A DNA stretch of 64,000 bases from RYN-230 sp963770535 (GTDB lineage Bacteria > Actinomycetota > Actinomycetes > Streptosporangiales > Streptosporangiaceae). The notes under the pieces were generated by a model. That model was not told the DNA's origin, made no database searches, and saw nothing but the letters and a program-made list of their open reading frames with translations. Location of the stretch: NCBI GenBank assembly GCA_963770535.1, contig CAVYPZ010000007.1:186001-250000 (forward strand). The letters are read 5' to 3'. Positions 25,411 to 32,636 of the stretch are shown piece by piece (positions within the stretch are counted from its first letter, which is position 1; the number at the start of each line of letters is the position of its first letter). A program made the translations under genes and the position numbers.

Positions 25411-26161
25411 CGGTACCTCGCTCATAGCGCAGGAACAGCGTGTCGCCGCCGCGCAGCACATGCCGCAGGGCGAAGCGGGCCAGCGGGGCGCCCGGCGGCG
25501 AGATCGCGACCGGCAGCGGGTCCCCGCCCATCAGCGGGGCGAGGGTCAGGCAGAGCTCGTCCACCAGGTCCTCCGCAACGAGTTCGCCGAGCCAGGTGGG
25601 GCCGCCCTCGCACAGGACCACGCGGTAACCCCGTTCGGTGAGCCGCCGCAGGGCCAGGCCCGGATCGACCCGGTCGTGCCCGGCCACGATGACGTCGGCT
25701 ACCTGGCGGGCCTGCTCCAGCCGCTGCGGATCGGCGGAAGCGCAGGTGATCACCAGGGTGCGGGCGTCCGGTGGCGCGCCGGCGAAGGCCCGCGCCGACC
25801 AGTCCAGCTCGAGCGAGCGGGTTACCACAGCCAGCGGCGGCGTGGCCGGCTGCCCGGCCGCCGCCCGCGCCGCGGCCCGCTCCGGCGGCAGCCGGACCGC
25901 ACCATAGTGCTCCGAGCGGGCCGTCTGCGCCCCCACCAGCACCACGTCAGCCAGCGCCCGCATCAGCCGGAACAGCTCCGCGTCCGGCGCGGTGGACAGC
26001 TCACCGACCCGCCCGCCGATCGCCGCCGAGCCGTCCAGGCCCCCGACCATATGCGCCATCACCCAGCACCGGCCGTCCGGCCGCGACCGCGTCACCCGGG
26101 CGTACGGTTCCAGCGGATCCTCGATCCACGGGCCGGGCACCAGCATCCGCGTTCTGCTCAT
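25400..26161 (-). CDS. RibD C-terminal / dihydrofolate reductase-fold protein
   Basis: 253 residues from ATG 26161, sharing ATGA with the epimerase stop. Family motifs are VMAHMVGGLDGSAAIGG near residue 33 (the N-terminal NADPH and substrate strand), ADVVLVGAQTARSEHYGAVR, and the late LCEGGPTWLGELVAEDLVDELCLTLAPLMGG, typical of pyrimidine reductases in riboflavin synthesis and of stand-alone RibD_C proteins. The deaminase half of RibD is absent. It likely reduces a pteridine- or ribityl-like substrate with NADPH. Its operon with a flavin reductase hints at a flavin- or F420-type side pathway, which is inference. Confidence 0.87.
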   Translation of the reverse strand: MSRTRMLVPGPWIEDPLEPYARVTRSRPDGRCWVMAHMVGGLDGSAAIGGRVGELSTAPDAELFRLMRALADVVLVGAQTARSEHYGAVRLPPERAAARAAAGQPATPPLAVVTRSLELDWSARAFAGAPPDARTLVITCASADPQRLEQARQVADVIVAGHDRVDPGLALRRLTERGYRVVLCEGGPTWLGELVAEDLVDELCLTLAPLMGGDPLPVAISPPGAPLARFALRHVLRGGDTLFLRYERGTDAP

Positions 26162-27267
26162 GATGGTTGACTACCTCGTCCACCCGCCGCCATCCGGCTC
26201 TCCAGCCAGCGGTCCTCGGCCGGGTAATCCAGCAACGGCGCGAAGTAGCTGTCCCCGGCTCCGGGAATGAGATCGGCGTCCTCGCCGCCGCGGGCGGCGG
26301 TCACGAGCCAGTCCACCTCGCTGGACACTGTGGCCGCGTAGTCGCCGGCCGGCGTGTAGCCCAGGCCGGCGGCGGCGGCCATGTCGAGCACGAACGGATG
26401 CGGCTTGTCCCAGGGATGACGGCCCAGGCCGGTGCTGTCCTGGCCGTCGCTGTCCTGGCCGGTGCTGTCCTGGCCGGTGCTGTCCTGGCCGTCGAGCAGC
26501 ACTTCCTCCCAGGCGTGCCCGAGGTGGCGGGCGATGACCCGCGAAATCCCCAGGGCACTGGGTGCGTCCGGGTCGGCGGCGTTCAGGATGCGCCGTCCCG
26601 GCCGGCGCGCGGCCAGCTCGATAAGCGCCGCGACGTTGGCGGCGGCCGTGGGGTGGTCCACGCCCGCGCCGCGGCGGGCGAGGAATAGCACCGGCCGGCG
26701 GTCGAGCACCCGCTTGACGAACATCCACTCCCGGGGCTGCCGCGCACCCGGGCCGTGAATCTTGGAGGGGCGCAGGACGGTGACCGGGACGCCGCTATCC
26801 AGCAGCACCTGCTCGGCCGCGACCTTGTTCGCCGGGTACCCCTCCCCGGTCCGGTAGTCGCCGTCCCCCGGCGGCACCGTGGGCTGGTCTTCCCGGACCG
26901 GGCCGGGGAAGCGCGGCTTGACCTGCGAGTTCGAGTGGTGGCCAGCCGCGTCCACATACACGGCCTTACTGGAGATCAGCACGGTCGAGGCGGCGTCGCG
27001 GGCCAGGGGCAGCAGGCTCGCCGCGTCCTGCGCCGTGTAACAGGCGCAGTCCACGAGGAGGTCGGCGCCGGTCCCGAAAACGGCCTTCAGCCGCGCGGTG
27101 CCGGCCCGGTCCGCGGCGATGAAGCGGCCGCCCGACGCGGCGATGTCCCGGGGCATCCGGCCCGGGACACGGCCGGTCAGGTCGGCTGACCAGCCGGCCG
27201 CCAGCAGCCGCCGGGCGGTGGCCCGGCCGATCGCCCCGGTCCCGCCGATGATGACCGCCCGCCTCAC
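26158..27267 (-). CDS. NAD(P)-dependent epimerase/reductase-like Rossmann protein
   Basis: 369 residues from GTG 27267. The GGTGAIGRATARRLLAAG motif at the N-terminus is the atypical short-chain dehydrogenase dinucleotide loop. The active-site region YPANKVAAEQVLL replaces YxxxK with YxxNK-type spacing, then VTVLRPSKIHGPG, and a later substrate domain. It resembles NAD-dependent epimerase/dehydratase proteins. A TAGGGT hexamer (27281-27276, complement) lies six bases from the start, suggesting a leaderless message. Residues around 260-280 are a minisatellite-encoded GQDST repeat. It begins the operon that continues with the RibD-like and flavin-reductase genes and is divergent from the trpS leader. 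Confidence 0.82.
   Translation of the reverse strand: MRRAVIIGGTGAIGRATARRLLAAGWSADLTGRVPGRMPRDIAASGGRFIAADRAGTARLKAVFGTGADLLVDCACYTAQDAASLLPLARDAASTVLISSKAVYVDAAGHHSNSQVKPRFPGPVREDQPTVPPGDGDYRTGEGYPANKVAAEQVLLDSGVPVTVLRPSKIHGPGARQPREWMFVKRVLDRRPVLFLARRGAGVDHPTAAANVAALIELAARRPGRRILNAADPDAPSALGISRVIARHLGHAWEEVLLDGQDSTGQDSTGQDSDGQDSTGLGRHPWDKPHPFVLDMAAAAGLGYTPAGDYAATVSSEVDWLVTAARGGEDADLIPGAGDSYFAPLLDYPAEDRWLESRMAAGGRGSQPS
26431..26490 (-). repeat. 15-bp minisatellite inside the epimerase gene, four units
   Basis: Four tandem 15-base units (GGTGCTGTCCTGGCC with one GTC variant) encode GQDST/GQDSD pentapeptide repeats in frame. The array lies in a surface loop between conserved blocks and is likely length-variable. 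Confidence 0.85.
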
Positions 27268-27336
27268 CCCGGCACCCTACCCTGCCGCCACAGCGCTTCC
27301 CTGCGGCCCTCCCGCTTCCCGGGGTAGGATGGTTGC

Positions 27337-27372
27337 GTGACGCGATGCATGGGATGGTGGCGGCCGCGGTAA
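27337..27372 (+). CDS. Trp leader peptide of the trpS attenuator (11 codons)
   Basis: GTG 27337 (AGGA 7 bases upstream) reads MTRCMGWWRPR and stops with TAA at 27370-27372; an ATG at 27349 gives MGWWRPR. Two adjacent TGG codons (27355-27360) are a classic tryptophan sensor. It lies 27 bases before a strong GC hairpin and about 100 bases upstream of the tryptophanyl-tRNA synthetase gene. Stalling on the Trp codons would occupy the leader up to about 27372 and leave GGCGG (27373-27377) free to pair with CCGCC (27402-27406), disrupting the terminator. If the TAGGAT at 27325-27330 is the -10, the peptide could be leaderless. Confidence 0.72.
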   Translation: MTRCMGWWRPR

Positions 27373-27398
27373 GGCGGTAGCTGTCTCATGTGTCCGAT

Positions 27399-27425
27399 GG
27401 CCCGCCTCTGGCGGGCCAGTTTCGT
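27399..27425 (+). terminator. Attenuator hairpin in the trpS leader
   Basis: GGCCCGCC (27399-27406) and GGCGGGCC (27410-27417) form a perfect 8-bp GC stem with a TCT loop, followed by AGTTTCGT. It lies between the Trp leader peptide and trpS. An alternative pairing of upstream GGCGG with the first arm would prevent it forming. Confidence 0.7.
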
Positions 27426-27470
27426 CCCAGCGGCTGGCCGCGGCCGGAGGCCTGTTCCCCAGGAGGCCCC

Positions 27471-27553
27471 GTGCCCGCCAGCGCTATGCCCGCCACCACT
27501 GTGCCCGCCACTGACTGGGCCCGCCACCACTGGGCCCGCCACCACTGGGCCCG
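27471..27553 (+). repeat. 15-bp minisatellite at the trpS start
   Basis: Units of GTGCCCGCCAGCGCT, ATGCCCGCCACCACT and variants repeat every 15 bases, encoding a P-A-T-T-like pentapeptide. The single 16-base spacing (27504 to 27520) marks the first inserted base. Only the copy with AGGAGG upstream has a usable start. Confidence 0.8.
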
Positions 27554-28633
27554 TCCCTGGCCGCGCCGTGGCCGGGGAGCCGCTCCCGGTCCAGCTGGCC
27601 CGCCAGCGCAGCGCCGCCCTCGACGAGGCCATCCGCGAGGATCCCGGCCGGTTCCGGGTGCTCACCGGCGACCGCCCCACCGGCCCGCTGCATGTCGGCC
27701 ACCTGTTCGGCACCCTGCTCAACCGGGTCCGCCTCCAGGATCTCGGGGTCGAGGTGCTGGTGCTGATCGCGGACTACCAGACGATTACCGACCGGGACGC
27801 CCCCGCAACCCTGCCCGCCGACGTGCTCGGGCTGGTCGCGGACTACCTTGCGGTCGGGATCGATCCGGGCCGGGCCGCGATCTTCGCGCACAGCCAGGTC
27901 GAGGCGCTGAACCAGCTGCTGATCCCGTTCCTCAGCCTGGTCAGCGTGGCGGAGGTCGAGCCGGAATCCCACCGTGAAGGAGGAGTTCGGGACGGCCGAA
28001 GGGGCGTCGATGAGCGCGCTCATGTTCACCTACCCGGTCCATCAGGCGGCCGACATCCTGTTCTGCCACGCCAACCTGGTCCCGGTGGGCAAGGACCAGC
28101 TTCCGCACCTGGAACTCACCCGCACGATCGCACGGCGTTTCAACGAGCGCTACTGCCCCGGGGAGCCCTACTTCACTGCGCCTGACGCCCTGCTCAGCGA
28201 CGCCCCGCTGCTGCTCGGGACCGACGGCCAGAAGATGAGCAAGAGCCGCAGCAACGCCATCGCGCTGGCCGCGAGCGAGGACGAGACGGCGCGCCTCATC
28301 CGCGGGGCCCGGACCGATGCCCAGCGGGCGATCACCTACGAGCCGCAGTCCCGCCCGGAGGTCTCCAACCTCGTGCAGCTGGCCGCGCTGTGCCTGGAGA
28401 CCAGCCCGGAGCAGGTCGCGGCCGGGCTGGGTGACGGCGGTGCGGCTGCGCTGAAGCGGCTGCTCACCGAGGCGCTCAACGAGCGGCTGCGCCCGATCCG
28501 GGCCCGGCGGCGTGAGGTCGCGGCGGATCCGGGCTACCTGCGGCAGGTCCTGGCGGACGGCAACGAGCGGGCCCGCGATCTGGCCGGCCGGACCCTGGCC
28601 GGCGTCCGGGCCCTGATGCATACGAGCTACTAG
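27471..28633 (+). pseudogene. trpS: Auxiliary tryptophanyl-tRNA synthetase with two +1 frameshifts
   Basis: Translation starts at GTG 27471, four bases after AGGAGG. The N-terminus (MPASAMPATTVPATDW) is a 15-bp repeat; one extra G at 27516-27519 shifts the frame. After it the class I core reads FRVLTGDRPTGPLHVGHLFGTLL (HIGH as HVGH). A second extra base near 27961 (before NPTVKEEFG, expected VERNPTVK) shifts again. The rest carries GKDQLPHLELTR and LLGTDGQKMSKSRSNAI (KMSKS). Without the two bases it encodes about 386 residues resembling the TrpRS II type of Deinococcus and actinobacterial auxiliary enzymes. In Streptomyces, an auxiliary TrpRS is attenuated by Trp and gives indolmycin resistance. 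Either two sequence errors or a decayed gene. Confidence 0.83.
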
Positions 28634-29370
28634 TCGCCGGGAAGCAGGCGGGTCGGCAGGGCGGCCTCCTCGACGCTTCCTTCGCCGCGGCGGGTGATGT
28701 GCCAGGTGCGTGCGCCCTCGACCTCGGTGATGCAGTCCACCAGGGTGGTTCCCTCGAAGATCAGGCCCGTGCCGTTGTCGGTGGCGTAGCCCTCGGGCAG
28801 CGTCCCGTCCCCGATCAGCCGGTGGATGGCCGGCCGTCTCTGCTCCTCGGCGTCGTGATGCGGGCTGTTGGAGTAGGGCAGGAAGCCGAGGCCGTTGGTC
28901 ACCGGGCGCAGCGGCAGGCCGAAGGAGTCGGTGGTGCCGCCCGCGAACCAGCACAGCGACCCGGCGGACACGCCCATCAGCACAACGCCGTTGTCCCAGG
29001 CGGCACGCATGGCCTGGTCCACACCGTGCAGCCGCCACAGGGCCAGCAGGTTCGCCACGCTGCCGCCGGTCACCCAGATCACGTCCTGGGCCAGCAGGTG
29101 CCCGGTGATATCGGGGACGTTGGGCTCGGGGAACAGCGCCAGGTGACTGGGCCGCCAGCCGGCCCGGCCAAAGGCCGAGTACATCGCGGCCAGCCATTCC
29201 GATGCGTCCCCGACGGCCGTGCTGACCAGGCAGACGCGGGGACTGTCGCCCGCCCGGGCCAGCCTCGCCGCGTGGGTGTACGAGGGGCCGAGCCGGAAGT
29301 CCATCGGCCCGTGCCCGGCAGGCCAGAATCCGATGCTGGTGGCGACGATGGTCGGGGTGAGCGCAGTCAC
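28630..29370 (-). CDS. Peptidase E-like (S51 family) protein
   Basis: 246 residues from ATG 29370. The S51 fold is indicated by SFKL-type start and the nucleophile motif GVSAGSLCWF at about 130, followed by a His-containing GLGFLPYSNSPHHDAE region and a Glu/Asp-rich segment. Peptidase E hydrolyses Asp-Xaa dipeptides; related S51 proteins act on cyanophycin dipeptides. The nucleophile context is intact, so activity is likely. Its stop overlaps the convergent trpS end by 4 bases. The upstream MaoC-like gene ends 7 bases away on the same strand and may form an operon with it. Confidence 0.87.
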   Translation of the reverse strand: MTALTPTIVATSIGFWPAGHGPMDFRLGPSYTHAARLARAGDSPRVCLVSTAVGDASEWLAAMYSAFGRAGWRPSHLALFPEPNVPDITGHLLAQDVIWVTGGSVANLLALWRLHGVDQAMRAAWDNGVVLMGVSAGSLCWFAGGTTDSFGLPLRPVTNGLGFLPYSNSPHHDAEEQRRPAIHRLIGDGTLPEGYATDNGTGLIFEGTTLVDCITEVEGARTWHITRRGEGSVEEAALPTRLLPGD

Positions 29371-29377
29371 CTGGTGA

Positions 29378-29908
29378 TTATGGCAACTGATCGCCCGGTT
29401 CGCGCAGTCTGAGAAGGTTCATGGCCACCAGGCCCAGTACGGTCCGGTTGTCCTGATTGATCAGTTCACCCTTGGTGCGGACCAGGCCGCGGTCGGCCTT
29501 GGATCGTGACGGGCGGGCTTCCACGATCGTGGTCTGCAGCCGCAGCTGGTCACCCGGCCGCACGGGAGCGGGCCAGCGCAGCTCGTCGATACCAGGCGAG
29601 GCGAGGCTGGCCACCCGGGACAGGTAATGGTCGACGAACAGCCGCATCATCATGCTTGCCGTATGCCAGCCGCTGGCGATCAGGCCGCCGAACGGGCCGC
29701 CCGCCGCGAATCCGGGGTCGATGTGGATCGGCTGCGGGTCGAATCGGCGGGCGAACTCCAGGATCTCCGCCTCGGTCACGGTCAGGTACCCGTACTCATA
29801 GACCGCGCCCGGCAGGTAGTCCTCGAAATAACGGTCCTCTCGCGGGACCCGGAAGTCGCTACTGCTCAGGGTCCTGGTGGGAGCGGGACGCGCGTCAGGC
29901 AGGGACAT
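29378..29908 (-). CDS. MaoC-like dehydratase
   Basis: About 176 residues from ATG 29908 (a start at 29920 is also open). Hot-dog fold with the hydratase-2 motif: DYLPGAVYEYGYLTVTEAEILEFARRFDPQPIHIDPGFAAGGPFGGLIASGWHTASMMMRL, with Asp and His in the DPQPIHxD segment as the catalytic pair, and RWPAPVRPGDQLRL. MaoC proteins hydrate 2-enoyl-CoA or related acyl esters in fatty-acid or polyketide metabolism. It is upstream of peptidase E on the same strand. The acyl substrate is unknown. Confidence 0.85.
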   Translation of the reverse strand: MSLPDARPAPTRTLSSSDFRVPREDRYFEDYLPGAVYEYGYLTVTEAEILEFARRFDPQPIHIDPGFAAGGPFGGLIASGWHTASMMMRLFVDHYLSRVASLASPGIDELRWPAPVRPGDQLRLQTTIVEARPSRSKADRGLVRTKGELINQDNRTVLGLVAMNLLRLREPGDQLP

Positions 29909-30029
29909 GGTGGCCAGCATGACATGCGGGGGCGGCGGCCCCTTACCTGGCCAGGCCCTCCATTCGGGGCGGGCCCCTGCGCAGGCCTGCGGGAGCGGCC
30001 TTTACCATGGGCGTCATGCCGAGGACGCC

Positions 30030-30491
30030 ATGAGCCCCCAGATAGCCACCGCCGACGTCGTCGGCCGCGAGGAGCTGCTCGATTTCGTCCGCAGCCGGCA
30101 CCACGTGGTGCTGGTCACCACGAAACGGGACGGGACCGTCCAGCTTTCGCCGGTCACGGCGGGCCTGGACGACGAGGGCCGGGTGGTCATCGCGACCTAC
30201 CCGGAACGGGCCAAGACGCACAACGCCCGGCGCCACCCCCAGGTCGACGTGCTGGTGCTGTCGGACGACTTCGGCGGGGCCTGGGTGCAGCTCAGCGGCA
30301 CCGCCGAGGTTCTCGATCTGCCCGAGGCGCTGGAGCCGCTGGTGGAGTACTTCCGGTCCATCGCCGGCGAGCATGACGACTGGGACGAGTACCGGGAGGC
30401 GATGCAGCGCCAGGGCAAGTCGCTGATCCGGGTCACGATCAGGCGCTGGGGTCCCATCGCCACCGGCGGTTTCCCGGCCCGCCTGGCCTGA
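30030..30491 (+). CDS. PPOX-class F420-dependent oxidoreductase
   Basis: 153 residues from ATG 30030 with GAGG upstream; the frame extends further but overlaps the MaoC promoter. Split beta-barrel of the pyridoxamine-oxidase-like family: ELLDFVRSRHHVVLVTTKRDGTVQLSPVTAGLDDEGRVVIATYPERAKTHNARRHPQVDVLVLSDDF. Lys and Arg residues of the RAKTHNARRHP segment resemble F420- or FMN-phosphate contacts. Such proteins reduce or bind small substrates using F420H2 or FMN. F420 dependence is typical of actinobacteria. It lies divergent from the MaoC/peptidase E pair. Confidence 0.85.
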   Translation: MSPQIATADVVGREELLDFVRSRHHVVLVTTKRDGTVQLSPVTAGLDDEGRVVIATYPERAKTHNARRHPQVDVLVLSDDFGGAWVQLSGTAEVLDLPEALEPLVEYFRSIAGEHDDWDEYREAMQRQGKSLIRVTIRRWGPIATGGFPARLA

Positions 30492-30686
30492 GCCGCTGAT
30501 CGCCAGCCGCCGGCCGGTCCGGGTGATCGGGTGCCGTCGGCCGGTCCGGTGATCGGGCGCACTTTTCCCGGATACCGTTCGCCGGAACCGGACAAAACGC
30601 CCTGCCAGGCGCACGTCGCACGGGAAGGGTCGCCGGAGGCCGGATAACCGTTCGACGGCGGTGCGGCCGCTGCCTACCCTGCTGGC

Positions 30687-31445
30687 GTGGGTGACGATCC
30701 GGAGTTCGACCGGCTGCTGGCCGAGGGTGGCGCCGTGCCGGTGGCGGGCTGGGACTTTTCCTGGTTCGACGGACGGGCCACCGAGGAACGCCCGCCGTGG
30801 GGTTACTCCCGGATGATGGCGGAGCGGATGGGGCGCGCCCGCGCGGCGCTGGATATCCAGACCGGCGGCGGCGAGGTGCTGGCCGGGATCCCGGCGCCAC
30901 CGCCGGTCCTGGCCGCCACGGAGTCGTGGCCCCCGAACGTGGAGCTGGCCCGGCGGAACCTGGCCCCGCTAGGTGCCCGGGTGGTCCAGGTCGCTGACGA
31001 TGCCGTCCTGCCGTTCTCCTCGGGATCCTTCGACCTCGTAGTCAGCAGGCATCCGGTCGAGCTGGTGTGGCCGGAGATCGCCCGGGTGCTCCGCCCCGGC
31101 GGGACGTTCCTCTCGCAGCAGGTCGGAGCAGGCTCGAACCGGGAGCTGACCGAGTTCATGATGGGCCCGCAGCCTGTGAGGCCGGGGCGCAGCACGGACT
31201 GGGCCAGGGATCAGGCCGAGGCCGCCGGCCTGATGGTCATCGACCTCCGGGAGCAAGCGCTCCGGACGGTCTTCAACGACGTCGGGGCGGTCGTCTACTT
31301 CCTGCGCAAGGTGCTGTGGACGGTGCCCGGGTTTACCGTGGCCGGGTACCGGGACCGGCTCCGGCAGCTGCACGAGAAGATCCAGGCCGAGGGGCCGTTC
31401 GTGGCGCACGCCCAGCGCTTCCTGATCGAGGCCCGCAGGCCCTGA
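30687..31445 (+). CDS. SAM-dependent class I methyltransferase
   Basis: 252 residues from GTG 30687. The Rossmann-like methyltransferase core is visible: LDIQTGGGEVLAGI (motif I, E/DxGxGxG variant), ARRNLAPLGARVVQVADDAVLPFSSGSFDLVVSRHPVELVWPEIARVLRPGGTFLSQQVGAGS with motifs II to IV and VLRPGG of motif V. The methyl acceptor is unknown; the family includes UbiE/COQ5-like small-molecule methyltransferases. A TACCCT hexamer (30675-30680) six bases before GTG suggests a leaderless transcript. Motif I reads TGGGE rather than GxGxG, a mild deviation. Confidence 0.85.
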   Translation: MGDDPEFDRLLAEGGAVPVAGWDFSWFDGRATEERPPWGYSRMMAERMGRARAALDIQTGGGEVLAGIPAPPPVLAATESWPPNVELARRNLAPLGARVVQVADDAVLPFSSGSFDLVVSRHPVELVWPEIARVLRPGGTFLSQQVGAGSNRELTEFMMGPQPVRPGRSTDWARDQAEAAGLMVIDLREQALRTVFNDVGAVVYFLRKVLWTVPGFTVAGYRDRLRQLHEKIQAEGPFVAHAQRFLIEARRP

Positions 31446-31448
31446 GCT

Positions 31449-31488
31449 GAACGTCCCAGCCTGAGACGGAACGTCCCAGCCTGAGACG
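31449..31488. repeat. Perfect 20-bp tandem duplication
   Basis: GAACGTCCCAGCCTGAGACG occurs twice without a spacer, at 31449-31468 and 31469-31488, between the methyltransferase and the monooxygenase-like gene. It is a recent slippage product with no visible function. Confidence 0.9.
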
Positions 31489-31584
31489 GCGTCCCGGCCG
31501 GCCATTTGTAGGATCAGTCTGACCAGTTGCGACCCGGTCCCGGCTCTGCCGTGCCGCGATCGATGCCGAAGGGGGCATCCATCC

Positions 31585-31905
31585 ATGATCTTCATCGTCG
31601 TCAAGTGGACCATCAAGCCCGAGCGCAGCGGCAACTGGCTCGCTGAGGTGGAGGAATTCACCCAGGGCACCCGGTCCGAGCCGGGCAACATCTTCTTCGA
31701 ATGGTCCCGGAGTGTGGACAACCCGAACCAGTTCGTGCTGGTCGAGGCGTTCCAGGACGACGCGGCCGCCGCCCACGTGAACTCCGACCACTTCAAGAAG
31801 TTCGTGGCCTGGGCCCCCGACTATGTGGACGAGTCGCCGCAGATCATCAACACCACGATCCCGGGCACCGACTGGTCCAGGATGGCTGAGGTCACGCCAC
31901 GGTAA
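31585..31905 (+). CDS. Antibiotic biosynthesis monooxygenase-like (ABM) protein
   Basis: 106 residues from ATG 31585, with GAAGGGGG upstream. ABM-superfamily ferredoxin-like fold: IFIVVKWTIKPERSGNWLAEVEEFTQGTRSEPGNIFFEWSRSVDNPNQFVLVEAFQDDAAAAHVNSDHFKKF, where the Trp/Phe and the NSDHF region line the pocket. Homologues include YgiN-like quinol monooxygenases and heme-degrading or antibiotic-modifying enzymes. The partner substrate is not indicated by neighbours. Its end overlaps the convergent pentapeptide gene by 14 bases. Confidence 0.85.
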   Translation: MIFIVVKWTIKPERSGNWLAEVEEFTQGTRSEPGNIFFEWSRSVDNPNQFVLVEAFQDDAAAAHVNSDHFKKFVAWAPDYVDESPQIINTTIPGTDWSRMAEVTPR

Positions 31906-32533
31906 TCCCGGCGTGCTCGGCTAGCAGCGGGGCCAGCTGGGTCAGCTGGGCGGGAGTGATCGTCGCCCCGCCCAGGGCGCCCGGGGTGATGACAATGCCC
32001 AGCTCAGCGCCGCGGAGGTCAACCGTGTCCAGGGTGACCTGGCTGAAGTCGGCCTCGCGGAACTCCGACCCGGGGAACCGGCAGCGCCGCAGGGTGGCCC
32101 CACCGAAGTCCACCTCCCGCAGCAGGCAGTCCTCGAACGTCACGTCGGTGAAGTCAGCCGCGCGGAAGTTCACGCCGTGCAGCTTGCAGCCGCGGAACGT
32201 GACCTGGCGCAGCCGCGACCCGTGCGCGATCACCCCGGCGGCCAGCGAGCCGATGACGGTCGCGTCGACCCAGGTGCTGTCGCTGAGCTCGGTGGCGGTG
32301 AGCCGCACCCCGCTCAGCCACACGTCGTTGAACCGGGCCCGGCGCAGCCGACCGCCGGTAATGGTGACCCGGGTGAAGGCGCATTCGGTGAACTGGCAGC
32401 CCGGCGCCTGGGGCGCGTCGAGGTCCAGGCCGTCGAAATGGGCGACGTCGTAGTCCTCGCCGGCGGACAGGCCGCCCTGGTGCGTCGTCAGCGAGCCGGC
32501 GTAGGGAAGGTCGGCCAGGCGGTCATGGGGCAC
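31892..32533 (-). CDS. Pentapeptide-repeat protein
   Basis: 213 residues from ATG 32533. From about residue 45 the sequence shows pentapeptide repeats with A(D/N)LxX-type phase: FTECAFTRVTITGGRLRRARFNDVWLSGVRLTATELSDSTWVDATVIGS, then LRQVTFRGCKLHGVNFRAADFTDVTFEDCLLREVDFGGATLRRCRFPGSEFREADFSQVTLDTVDLRGAEL. These fold into a right-handed quadrilateral beta-helix. Some members (MfpA, Qnr) mimic DNA and protect gyrase from quinolones; many others have no known role. The repeat core has about twenty coils, a size similar to MfpA. Role here is not known. Confidence 0.87.
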   Translation of the reverse strand: MPHDRLADLPYAGSLTTHQGGLSAGEDYDVAHFDGLDLDAPQAPGCQFTECAFTRVTITGGRLRRARFNDVWLSGVRLTATELSDSTWVDATVIGSLAAGVIAHGSRLRQVTFRGCKLHGVNFRAADFTDVTFEDCLLREVDFGGATLRRCRFPGSEFREADFSQVTLDTVDLRGAELGIVITPGALGGATITPAQLTQLAPLLAEHAGITVA

Positions 32534-32636
32534 CGGGCCACCCTACGGACTGGAGAGCCGTGGATGCACCACGTACCCTGGGTCTCAGGGCGGGCGGGGC
32601 AGGGCTCCCGCAGGGGACGCCCGGGGGAGCACACGC

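Noticed and set aside
27280..27470. T-box leader for trpS
   Set aside because: The leader has no specifier loop or NCCA-type T-box sequence; the Trp leader peptide and hairpin explain it better.
31449..31488. Regulatory tandem site
   Set aside because: A perfect 20-base duplication with no symmetry or promoter signals; replication slippage is the simplest explanation.
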